From Candidatus Segatella albertsiae (GTDB lineage Bacteria > Bacteroidota > Bacteroidia > Bacteroidales > Bacteroidaceae), in NCBI GenBank assembly GCA_002451555.1, contig DKCU01000155.1:1-16898 (forward strand): a stretch of 16,898 bases of DNA, read 5' to 3'. The notes under the pieces were generated by a model. That model did not search any database, was not told where the DNA came from, and saw only the letters and a program-made list of their open reading frames with translations. Below are positions 1 to 7,808 of the stretch, in pieces (within the stretch, counting starts at the first letter, position 1; each line of letters starts with the position of its first letter). Both the position numbers and the translations under genes were made by a program.

Positions 1-2486
1 TTAATGAAAAGGGCGAGGTGAATAGCGTCCTTTCCATCAGTTATCCTTTCAATGCCCCTGACCTCGGACTTTGCGATGTCTTTCGACGTGGCACGGTCGT
101 GATGTGCAATGGTGGAAAAGTGACCGAATTCTCTGTTAAGAATGGAAAAATAGTGGGCAATGACTTGTCCTCGATGTTTTCCTCTTTGGGAATGAACTAT
201 GCGGGTGCTGTCATATCCTATAATCATAAGATATGGATCGCTACGAACCATGGTTTGTACAATAGCGCGAGACAAGAGTATCATTGCTCATCTACAGACC
301 ATTCTCTACAGCACGATGTAGTGACGAGCCTTGCGGTATCGCCTGATGATAAACTCCTCGTGGGAACTCTTTGTGGCGTTGACATCATAGATGACAAGAC
401 TGGAAGTATCGAACATTGGAATTGTGGAAGTTCCATCAATCCTTTGGGTAGCAACTTCGTGAATAGCCTTTTTTCCAAGAATGGACAGATATGGGTGGGA
501 ACGGAGACTGGTGGTATTACCAAGTTGACTCCACGTCAGTTGCAGTTGGAGTTCTATCAACATGAGCCAGACAATCCTGCGAGCCTTTCGCCTAATGCTG
601 TCAATGCCATGTTTGCCGAGGACAATGGTACTCTGTGGGTTGGCACGGTGGAAGGTGGTCTTAATAGGTTATCCCCCCATAACAGTACCTTTACCCATTA
701 TACGACTTCCAATTCCGGGCTTCCGCACAATAGTGTTTCTGTGCTTACGGGTGATGCGCAAGGCAACTTGTGGATAGGAACTTGGGGAAGTGGTGTCGCA
801 TTCATGCCGTTTAGTCAGCCAGGAAAGATAACAAGACTTTTGGTGGATGACAAGCATCAGGGATTGCTCTCTTTTGTGGGAGCGATGCGGTACGATGCTC
901 GTAATCATGGTATGTGGATAGGCACCAACGATGGCTTGTTCTTCTATGATTTCGACAAAAAACAATTGGTGGAACCTTTCCCCGGTTGTTTGAATATACG
1001 TGGTTGCATCGGCAGTTTGATAACCAAGGATGCCAAACTCTTGATGGGTTGTGTGCAGGGTATGGTGGAAGTGGATTTGAAGTCCTGCCGCCATGGCAAG
1101 GGTGACTTTAAGGTGAAATACCACCCTCATAAGCTCGACGATCCACAAAGTAGTGTCATTGACAAAATCCTTTCCTTCTGCCAGACGAAGGATGGAAAAA
1201 TTTGGCTTGGTAGCAATGGTTATGGCATGTATTGCTATAATTATGAGAAGGATGGCAAGACGTATGTCAAGTCGTTTACCACCAATGACGGCCTTGCCAA
1301 TAACACGGTCAAAGGTATCGTGGAAGACAATCGGGGGATGCTTTGGGTAGCGACAGACAATGGTCTCTCTGTTTTTAACCCCAAGACAGAGGCTTTCAGT
1401 AGCTTCTCCAAGGATGACGGCTTGTTGAGCCCCCAGTTCTATTTCAATGGAGCCATTCGTAACAAGCAGGGCATCATATTTTTGGGCACAGACAGGGGAA
1501 TGATGGCAGTGAAAGGCATCAATTTCTCCAAGCATATAGATGGTCAGCTTAAGTTTACGGAACTTTTGGTGGATAACCAACCCGTATTTGCCGGTAGCGA
1601 TTATCTCGATGAGGATATTTCTATCGCCAAGAAGATACGTATCCATGAGAGTGATAAGTCGTTTACCCTCAATTTTTCCGCCCTTAATTATGGCAGTGAG
1701 ACTCAAGGTGTCTATTTTTGCCGTATGAAGGGCTATGAGAACGATTGGGTTCAGTTGAAACCAGGTCAGCACAGTGTGAGATATTCTACTCTTCCTGCTG
1801 GAGATTATGAGTTTGAGGTGAAATATGCGCCATCGATAGCGGCGGCTCAGGAGCAGACGGTTTCTATCGCAGTCAGTATCACACCTTATTTTTGGAAGAG
1901 CTGGTGGTTTGTATCTATTATAATAATAGGTATCATAGCAGCCATCCAATATGTCTATTTCCGTAGGTTGGAGAAAATGCGTGAGCGAGAGGTGGAGGAA
2001 TTGTATCGACCGATAGAGGCTGCCTTGAAGGATAGCGATGAGCCAGGCAAGTTGCAGAGTCGCATCCAGGCTATCTTGGAAAATCAAAAGCGTTATCAGG
2101 AGAGTCAACAGAAGACCATCGAAGCTGACAAAAAGCAAGTGGCGGAGCATACCAAGCCGTTTATGGAGGCTGTCATGGAGATAATGGAGAAAGAATATGG
2201 CGAATCAGAGTTTGGAGTGCAAGTCCTTGCGGACAAGATGGGTATGAATCGTAGCGTGCTCAGCAAGAAACTGAATGAGGAGACTGGTTTGCCAACGGCT
2301 CAGTTCATCCGTAATTACCGCTTGGATGTGGCTAAGAGAATGTTGGAGGAGAACATCGCCGATCGAAACATCACCGAGATAGCCTATAGGGTGGGCTTCA
2401 ATGACCCTAAGTATTTTACCCGTTGCTTTACGAAGCAATATGGTATTTCCCCTTCTGCATACAAAGAGACGCTTGATGTAGATTAA
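1..2486 (+). CDS. Propeller sensor/AraC-type membrane regulator lacking kinase and receiver (5' partial)
   Basis: Membrane-bound transcription regulator of the PUL; the reading frame is open to the first base, so the true start lies upstream. The first possible start inside the window is a GTG at 18; residues below count from it. About ten Reg_prop blades are visible at 68-500, with motifs such as GQIWVGT, GTLWVGT, GNLWIGT and GKIWLGS. A Y_Y_Y domain follows at about 557-620, a transmembrane helix at 627-648, a Glu/Lys/Gln-rich helical linker at 650-715, and an AraC-type double helix-turn-helix at 727-816 (ITEIAYRVGFNDPKYFTRCF). In Bacteroidetes hybrid two-component systems, HisKA, HATPase and receiver domains sit between membrane helix and HTH; here only about 80 residues separate them and no such motifs are present. 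The family senses oligosaccharides in the periplasm. I infer a one-component, phosphorylation-independent activator of the operon at 2761. Domain calls are firm; the mechanism is inference. Confidence 0.9.
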   Translation, partial: NEKGEVNSVLSISYPFNAPDLGLCDVFRRGTVVMCNGGKVTEFSVKNGKIVGNDLSSMFSSLGMNYAGAVISYNHKIWIATNHGLYNSARQEYHCSSTDHSLQHDVVTSLAVSPDDKLLVGTLCGVDIIDDKTGSIEHWNCGSSINPLGSNFVNSLFSKNGQIWVGTETGGITKLTPRQLQLEFYQHEPDNPASLSPNAVNAMFAEDNGTLWVGTVEGGLNRLSPHNSTFTHYTTSNSGLPHNSVSVLTGDAQGNLWIGTWGSGVAFMPFSQPGKITRLLVDDKHQGLLSFVGAMRYDARNHGMWIGTNDGLFFYDFDKKQLVEPFPGCLNIRGCIGSLITKDAKLLMGCVQGMVEVDLKSCRHGKGDFKVKYHPHKLDDPQSSVIDKILSFCQTKDGKIWLGSNGYGMYCYNYEKDGKTYVKSFTTNDGLANNTVKGIVEDNRGMLWVATDNGLSVFNPKTEAFSSFSKDDGLLSPQFYFNGAIRNKQGIIFLGTDRGMMAVKGINFSKHIDGQLKFTELLVDNQPVFAGSDYLDEDISIAKKIRIHESDKSFTLNFSALNYGSETQGVYFCRMKGYENDWVQLKPGQHSVRYSTLPAGDYEFEVKYAPSIAAAQEQTVSIAVSITPYFWKSWWFVSIIIIGIIAAIQYVYFRRLEKMREREVEELYRPIEAALKDSDEPGKLQSRIQAILENQKRYQESQQKTIEADKKQVAEHTKPFMEAVMEIMEKEYGESEFGVQVLADKMGMNRSVLSKKLNEETGLPTAQFIRNYRLDVAKRMLEENIADRNITEIAYRVGFNDPKYFTRCFTKQYGISPSAYKETLDVD

Positions 2487-2506
2487 GCGTCGTTTCCTGT
2501 TTTTTT
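2468..2506 (+). terminator. Hairpin overlapping the regulator stop codon, possible terminator
   Basis: GACGCTT at 2468-2474 pairs perfectly with AAGCGTC at 2485-2491, with a 10-nt loop that ends in the first base of the TAA stop. A run of seven T (2500-2506) follows after an 8-nt gap. The gap is longer than in a classic intrinsic terminator, so this is a weaker candidate than the hairpin just downstream. Confidence 0.45.
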
Positions 2507-2511
2507 CATTT

Positions 2512-2550
2512 GTGCATACCTTGCCATCGAGGTGAGATATGCACTTTTTT
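2512..2550 (+). terminator. Rho-independent terminator after the regulator gene
   Basis: GTGCATA at 2512-2518 pairs with TATGCAC at 2538-2544. Inside it, ACCTTG (2518-2523) can continue the helix with CGAGGT (2528-2533) around a CCAT loop, leaving a small GAGA bulge. Six T follow at once (2545-2550). This is the best intrinsic terminator in the window. It separates the regulator transcript from the operon that starts downstream. Confidence 0.75.
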
Positions 2551-2570
2551 GTTTCTTTTTGTTAAATATC

Positions 2571-2586
2571 CTGTGTAGGAACACAG
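2571..2586. repeat. Perfect dyad CTGTGT-AGGA-ACACAG
   Basis: A perfect 6-bp inverted repeat with a 4-nt spacer lies between the terminator and the operator repeats, about 120 bp upstream of the predicted transcription start. No T-run follows, so it is not a terminator. It could be a binding site for a dimeric regulator or chance; the sequence does not decide. Confidence 0.35.
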
Positions 2587-2633
2587 AGGTGGAAAAGTAT
2601 GTGGATTTAGAGAAAACCCTTTGTTTATGCGGT

Positions 2634-2665
2634 TTGTCCACCCATTTTTTGTTATTGTCCACCTA
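2634..2665 (+). promoter_or_regulatory. Predicted AraC-type activator operator: direct repeat TTGTCCACC
   Basis: TTGTCCACC occurs at 2634-2642 and again at 2655-2663, in the same orientation and exactly 21 bp apart (two helical turns). The match extends to TTGTCCACCyA. The second copy ends 20 bp before the -7 element, so it covers the place where a -33 TTTG box would be expected; no such box is present. AraC-family activators commonly bind two direct half-sites in this position. The regulator encoded immediately upstream has an AraC-type domain and is the natural candidate, though the pairing is inferred. Confidence 0.6.
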
Positions 2666-2683
2666 CTATTATGTTATTAATTG

Positions 2684-2691
2684 TACTTTTG
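2684..2691 (+). promoter_or_regulatory. Bacteroidetes-type -7 promoter element TACTTTTG
   Basis: TACTTTTG fits the Bacteroidetes primary sigma factor -7 consensus TAnnTTTG exactly. Transcription would begin near 2696-2700, giving a leader of about 60 nt to the ATG at 2761. The -33 region (about 2661-2665) reads ACCTA rather than TTTG, as expected for an activator-dependent promoter. It would drive the whole operon, since the genes behind it are separated by only 17-27 bp up to 14741. Confidence 0.6.
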
Positions 2692-2716
2692 CCACCGAAT
2701 CAATTAATAAGATTTT

Positions 2717-2750
2717 AAAAACAACCTAAAATATAAAAAACAACCTAAAA
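2717..2750 (+). repeat. 15-bp direct repeat AAAAACAACCTAAAA in the 5' leader
   Basis: The sequence AAAAACAACCTAAAA is present at 2717-2731 and again at 2736-2750, separated by TATA, giving a 19-bp period. It fills most of the untranslated leader and ends 10 nt before the start codon. The region is A-rich and unstructured, which in Bacteroidetes favours translation without a Shine-Dalgarno sequence. Whether the duplication itself has a function is unknown. Confidence 0.7.
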
Positions 2751-2760
2751 GCATTAAGTT

Positions 2761-4674
2761 ATGAAGATTAAGAAATCTTTGCTTACATTCGCTTGTGCTA
2801 TCATGGTGGCATTAAGTTTCACTGCTTGTGGTGATGACTGGGGCCGACAGGACGATCCTGCTGGTGGTCAGATATACCCATCTAAGCAGACAGTGGCAAC
2901 TTATGACTTTGAATATTCAGAGGATAAGCCTGAGTATTCCGACATGATTAGTCACGACGAGGGTTGCGAGGTAGTCAAGGACGAAAGCCTCGCAAGTAAT
3001 GTGTTGCACTTGAATGGAAAGGGTGGTGCTAAGATTGCCAATCCTTTCAATAGTGTGAAGTTGCAAAATGGTGCTGCCATCACTTTCGCAGTGAAGATTG
3101 ATGCAGACGTAGCTGAGGACGGAACTGTCGCTGATGTTGATGTGGCTCGCCCTCTTATCTCGTTTGGCTCTGAGGAAAAAAACGGTGCTCGTTTCTATTT
3201 TACAGCCAATGGACAGATGGTTTACAGCAAACCAGGTCAGTTGGAGAGCTTGAACCTCAACGAGAACGACCCTGCTTCTGTGAAGACAGGTATTCTTACT
3301 CCTAACGAGTGGCACTTCGTTGCTCTTCAAGTTTCCAATGATGGTTATCAGTTCTATGTAGATGGTAAAAAGAGTCTTTCTGGCTATCAGACATCTACCA
3401 GCGCCACTTCTTTCCAGTACAAGACTTTGGTTGAGGCTATCAATACCCTACCTTATTTATATATAGGCGGTGAGAAAGAGCAGACTACTGAGGAAGATCA
3501 GACTGCTGATGAGACCAATGTCGTTTCTATCGACAATGTTACCTTGATTCGTAACATGATGGAAGATAAGGATTGGAACAAGACCGTTAGTGGAAATGGT
3601 GGTGATGTGTCTAAGAAAGTTTATGTAAATGTTGGTACTGAGGATTGTTCGGATGGATTCTTTGTTGTTAAATCCGATGCATTTGTAATACCTGAAGGCA
3701 AGACTTTCCATACAACATTTATAAATCATACATCTAAGGCAAACAATTGGAACAACTGGGTTTTGGCTGTTACAAATGATGTGCAGTTTGGCGGCGATGG
3801 ATATGTAGAGTATGAGGTGCTTCGTGCTGATAATTACGGCTGGGGTACTTTACATAATGCAGACAACTTGACTTGTAATTATAACTGGGATACATTCAAG
3901 GATGATATGGATGGTGCAACCATAGATTTGACAGTTGAAAGAAATGGCTCTGATGTTAATATTACGGCGAAGACAACAACTGCTGCAGGAGTGGAATATA
4001 CAATGTCTAATAAACTGGAAAATGTTCCAGAAGGTAATATACGTTGTTTCTTGACCGGTGAGCAAAGTTGGATTCAGATAGATCCAAATGAAACATTTGT
4101 TGGTAATGTTTATAAGTCTGGAAGCTATTTAGTCGGTGCTGCTGATTATACTTCAGGCTTCTTCTCTGAGAAATCTGAAATGTATAAGCTTGATTCTAAC
4201 ATTCCTGAAACAAATCCGTTTGTCATTCAGTTTGTCAATAGAACCGCTGGTAATGGAGCTAATTGGAATAACTGGGTGCTCTGTTGCTGTACTACACCTT
4301 TCGGAAGTGAAGGCTATTTCGAAAATTATGTCTTGAGAGCTGACGCTTATGGATGGTTTGGAGCAGGTGGTAATACTAATGAAAATTCTGCCAATTTGGA
4401 TTTCACTATGACTCAGAGTTTCAACTTTGATAATTTCGTGAAAGATATGAGCGGTGCTACTTGCTACCTAGGATTTACTCGTAGTGGCAATTCTTTGACA
4501 ATGAAGGCTAAAGAGACAACTTCTGCTGGAGAGGTGCTTCCTGCATACGAGTTTGTCTTTAACTCTTTGAAATCTGGTGATGCTTACATATTCTTGACCC
4601 AGGAGGCTGCTTGCCTAGATATCTTGAGAGTAGGTTATTTCCCTTATTTCGATAAGATTAATGAAACTGAATAA
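2761..4674 (+). CDS. LamG-domain surface lipoprotein with tandem Trp-rich modules (candidate glycan-binding protein)
   Basis: Probable surface glycan-binding lipoprotein, 637 residues, first gene of the operon. The N-terminus is a lipoprotein signal peptide ending in SFTAC with the lipidated Cys at 23; the following GDD is acidic, as in Bacteroidetes surface-export signals. Residues about 45-265 look like a LamG/concanavalin-like domain (WHFVALQVSNDGYQFYVDGK, then YIGG). Two related modules follow, at about 287-446 and 451-627. Each has NWNNWVL (329-335, 501-507), LRADxYGW (354-361, 525-532) and a later DMxGAT...AKxTTxAG block. I cannot name this module; conserved Trp/Tyr suggests carbohydrate binding. 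It precedes susC instead of following susD as SusE/F do. GC content drops within the gene, from about 47% in the LamG part to about 37% in the modules. Function is inferred from architecture and context. Confidence 0.85.
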   Translation: MKIKKSLLTFACAIMVALSFTACGDDWGRQDDPAGGQIYPSKQTVATYDFEYSEDKPEYSDMISHDEGCEVVKDESLASNVLHLNGKGGAKIANPFNSVKLQNGAAITFAVKIDADVAEDGTVADVDVARPLISFGSEEKNGARFYFTANGQMVYSKPGQLESLNLNENDPASVKTGILTPNEWHFVALQVSNDGYQFYVDGKKSLSGYQTSTSATSFQYKTLVEAINTLPYLYIGGEKEQTTEEDQTADETNVVSIDNVTLIRNMMEDKDWNKTVSGNGGDVSKKVYVNVGTEDCSDGFFVVKSDAFVIPEGKTFHTTFINHTSKANNWNNWVLAVTNDVQFGGDGYVEYEVLRADNYGWGTLHNADNLTCNYNWDTFKDDMDGATIDLTVERNGSDVNITAKTTTAAGVEYTMSNKLENVPEGNIRCFLTGEQSWIQIDPNETFVGNVYKSGSYLVGAADYTSGFFSEKSEMYKLDSNIPETNPFVIQFVNRTAGNGANWNNWVLCCCTTPFGSEGYFENYVLRADAYGWFGAGGNTNENSANLDFTMTQSFNFDNFVKDMSGATCYLGFTRSGNSLTMKAKETTSAGEVLPAYEFVFNSLKSGDAYIFLTQEAACLDILRVGYFPYFDKINETE

Positions 4675-4691
4675 CATAAACAGAATAAACA

Positions 4692-7600
4692 ATGAACAAT
4701 AACATATTGCATAAGTTATTCTTGACCCTGACACTGGTGCTCCTTACATTGGGAGCATCAGCACAGGTTACCGTAACGGGTAATGTATCTGATGAATCAG
4801 GCGAGCCTATCATCGGTGCTACTGTCATGGAAGCCTTGACAACCAATGGTGTTGTCACCGACTTTGACGGTAACTTCAAGATTCAGGTCAAGAACGAGAA
4901 CGCTACCTTGAAGATTTCTTATATCGGTATGGTCGCTCAGAATATCCGTGTAGGCAATCAGCGTAATATCAAGGTTGTCCTCAAGGACGAGAGTCAGAAA
5001 ATCAATGAGGTCGTAGTCGTAGGTTACGGTCATCAGAAGAAGGAGAGTGTGGTAGGTGCCATCTCTCAGGTTAGTTCCGACGACCTCTTGAATACCCCTA
5101 CAGCCAACGTTACCCAGGCTATCGCAGGTAAGATTCCTGGTGTGGTAACTACCCAGACATCTGGTGCCCCTGGTGCCGATGACGCTACCATCAACATTCG
5201 TGGTCGTGCTACCTTCGCTGGTGATGGTGCTCCATTGGTCATGGTGGATGGTGTAGAGCGTGCTTTCTCTCAGGTCGCTCCTGATGATATCGAGAGTATC
5301 TCTGTATTGAAGGATGCTTCTGCCACAGCCGTTTATGGTGTACGTGGTGCGAATGGTGTCATCCTCGTTACCACCAAGCGTGGTAAGGATATGAAGCCAG
5401 AGGTTAGTGTAACAGGTAACTTCATGTGGGGTACTCCTACTCGTAAGCCTCATTACTTGAATTCTTACGACTCTGTAACTCTCTTGGAGGAGGCTTTGAA
5501 GAACGATGGTCTTCCTTCACAGTACTCTGCTTCCGACATCGAGATGTATCGCAAGAGCTGCGCCGGTGAGTTGACTGGTGCCGATGCTCTTCTTTATCCT
5601 AATGTAGATTGGTATGACGAGGTGCTCAACAACTGGGCTCCATCTCAGCGTTACAACGTCAGTGTACGTGGTGGTACGAAGCGTATGCGCTACTATGTAT
5701 CTGGTGAAATGTATAACCAGGGCTCTCTCATCAAGAACTTGAGCCAGGATGCTTATGGCAATTCTTCTAGCCCAGGCTACAACCGTTACGCATTCCGTGC
5801 CAATATGGACTTCTTCCTTTCTAAGGATTTGACATTCAGTGTCAACTTTGGTACTCGTTTCGAGAACCGTCATGGTTCCAACACCAACGAGAGCTCTACC
5901 AACTATGATATCTTTGCTCGTATCAACCATACTCCAGGTTGGATCTTCCCTGTATCTTACGAGGTACAGAATGGTGAAAGCACCAAGACTCTCTATGGTG
6001 GTACAGCCGTTTATCAGGACAACGTAGTGGCTGCCCTTGCCAAGGGTGGATACTATCGTGGTACCAATACCATCAATGAGACCAACTTCATCGCCGACTA
6101 CAAGATGGACTGGTTGACCCCAGGTCTCTCTGTACGTGGTATGGTTTCTTTCGACTATGATTCTTATTACAAGAAGACATTCGGTGCTGCTTTCGCAACA
6201 TACGAATTGAACGATCGCGCCAACTATACAAGCGCTGATGCTTATACCAAGTATAATGTAGATGGCGACTTGGCTTATAGCAAGGGTTCTTCTACCACTT
6301 ATAAACTTTATATGGAAGGTCAGATTAACTATGCTCGCAAGTTCGGCAAGAACGATATTACAGGTATGGTTCTTTACAACCAGAACGACTACCGCTACAA
6401 CTCAGATTTGGCTAAGCGTTACCAAGGTCTCGTAGGTCGTGTTACCTACGGATGGGACGATAAGTACTTGGCTGAGGTCAACGTAGGTTACAATGGTTCT
6501 GAGAACTTCATGAAGGGCAAGCGCTTCGGTTTCTTCCCTGCATTCTCTCTCGGTTGGCGTATCACTCAGGAAGAGTTTATGAAGAGTACGCAGAACTGGT
6601 TGAACAACTTGAAGCTCCGTGCATCTTACGGTGAGGTCGGTAACGATGTATATACCGTTGGTGGCGTGGCACAGCGTTTCCTCTATGAAGAGAAGTGGAA
6701 CCAGATTGGTAACGACTACTACTTTGGCAATAAAGGTCAGACGGGTATCTACGAGAGCCAGTATCCTAACTATGGTGTAACATGGGAGCGTGCCAAGAAG
6801 TTCAACGTAGGTTTGGAGTTTGGTTTGTTCAACGGTATGTTGACAGGTAACTTCGATTACTTCGTAGAGAATCGTAACAACATCTTGACAGAGTACTTGA
6901 GCCGCCCACAGTGGGTAGGTGTAACCATGGCAGCCGGTAACCTCGGTAAGACCCAGAACAAGGGTTACGAGTTGGAGCTCCACCACTTCAATCACATTGG
7001 CAAGGACTTCACCTATAATGTAGGTATGACCTTCTCTCATGCAGCCAACAAGATTAAGAACATGGACGAGCCTGCTTACAAGACCGCTTATCGCAAGCGT
7101 GAGGGCCATGCCATCAACCAGTACTTCGGTTTGGTATGCGAGGGCTTCGTAACACAGGCAGACCTCGACAATCCTAACTTCCCAGTTTCTACTTACGGCA
7201 ACGTGAAGGTAGGTGACTTGAAGTATAAGGATATGAATGGCGATGGTTTCATCGACGATCGTGATGAGACATTCATCGGATACAGCGATATTCCTGAGAA
7301 TACATACGCCTTGACATTGGGTGCTAACTACAAGGGCATCGGCTTCGAGGTAATGTTCCAGGGCGTTGACCATGTATCTCGTTACTACGACAGCGATGCA
7401 ATGTTCGCCTTCCAGAACAATGGTAAGGTAAAGGATATCCACTTGCAGCGTTGGAATCCAAGCTTGAGCGAGGCTGAGAATTTGGCAAATGCCAAGTATC
7501 CTTTGCTCCACTACGGAAGCAACGGCGACCACAACCAGCGTCAGAACTCATTCTTCTTGAAGAACGGTGCATTCGTTCGCTTGAAGAACATTGAGTTGAG

Positions 7601-7781
7601 CTATACCCTTCCTAAGGAGTTGATCAAGCATGTCGGCATGAGCAACTGCCGCTTCTATGTCAATGCCAACAACTTGTTTACATGGGATCATCTTGATGAC
7701 TTGGTTGACCCAGAGAGCAACGGCTCCAACCGTTACCCACTCTTGAAGACCGTCAACGTAGGTTTCAATGTTGTATTCTAA
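4692..7781 (+). CDS. SusC-like TonB-dependent outer-membrane transporter, first pair
   Basis: Outer-membrane beta-barrel that imports oligosaccharides with its SusD partner, powered by TonB. The protein has 1029 residues, normal for the family. A signal peptide ends at ASA|Q (about residue 24). A carboxypeptidase-regulatory-like beta domain spans about 27-107, followed by the TonB box INEVVVVGYG (104-113) and the plug with the SusC signature SISVLKDASATAVYGVRGAN (202-221). The barrel ends in an aromatic residue (NVGFNVVF). It begins 17 bp after the lipoprotein gene and ends 27 bp before its susD. Codon use is strongly biased (CGT, GGT, AAC, AAG), as in highly expressed genes. Family assignment is certain. 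The arabinan-type substrate is inferred from the GH43 enzyme downstream. Confidence 0.97.
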   Translation: MNNNILHKLFLTLTLVLLTLGASAQVTVTGNVSDESGEPIIGATVMEALTTNGVVTDFDGNFKIQVKNENATLKISYIGMVAQNIRVGNQRNIKVVLKDESQKINEVVVVGYGHQKKESVVGAISQVSSDDLLNTPTANVTQAIAGKIPGVVTTQTSGAPGADDATINIRGRATFAGDGAPLVMVDGVERAFSQVAPDDIESISVLKDASATAVYGVRGANGVILVTTKRGKDMKPEVSVTGNFMWGTPTRKPHYLNSYDSVTLLEEALKNDGLPSQYSASDIEMYRKSCAGELTGADALLYPNVDWYDEVLNNWAPSQRYNVSVRGGTKRMRYYVSGEMYNQGSLIKNLSQDAYGNSSSPGYNRYAFRANMDFFLSKDLTFSVNFGTRFENRHGSNTNESSTNYDIFARINHTPGWIFPVSYEVQNGESTKTLYGGTAVYQDNVVAALAKGGYYRGTNTINETNFIADYKMDWLTPGLSVRGMVSFDYDSYYKKTFGAAFATYELNDRANYTSADAYTKYNVDGDLAYSKGSSTTYKLYMEGQINYARKFGKNDITGMVLYNQNDYRYNSDLAKRYQGLVGRVTYGWDDKYLAEVNVGYNGSENFMKGKRFGFFPAFSLGWRITQEEFMKSTQNWLNNLKLRASYGEVGNDVYTVGGVAQRFLYEEKWNQIGNDYYFGNKGQTGIYESQYPNYGVTWERAKKFNVGLEFGLFNGMLTGNFDYFVENRNNILTEYLSRPQWVGVTMAAGNLGKTQNKGYELELHHFNHIGKDFTYNVGMTFSHAANKIKNMDEPAYKTAYRKREGHAINQYFGLVCEGFVTQADLDNPNFPVSTYGNVKVGDLKYKDMNGDGFIDDRDETFIGYSDIPENTYALTLGANYKGIGFEVMFQGVDHVSRYYDSDAMFAFQNNGKVKDIHLQRWNPSLSEAENLANAKYPLLHYGSNGDHNQRQNSFFLKNGAFVRLKNIELSYTLPKELIKHVGMSNCRFYVNANNLFTWDHLDDLVDPESNGSNRYPLLKTVNVGFNVVF

Positions 7782-7808
7782 TTCAAGAACATTCAAAACG
7801 AATCTAAA

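Noticed and set aside
669..2150. A 493-codon open frame on the minus strand opposite the regulator gene
   Set aside because: It is wholly antisense to a well-supported protein with clear domains, has no recognisable motifs, and arises from the codon bias of the sense gene. The same holds for minus-strand frames at 4797-5453, 6402-7532, 8700-9521 and 9879-10598.
2532..2729. A 65-codon plus-strand frame in the control region
   Set aside because: It begins inside the terminator hairpin, runs across the operator and promoter, has a Cys/Phe/Leu-rich composition unlike a real protein, and shows no leader signal.
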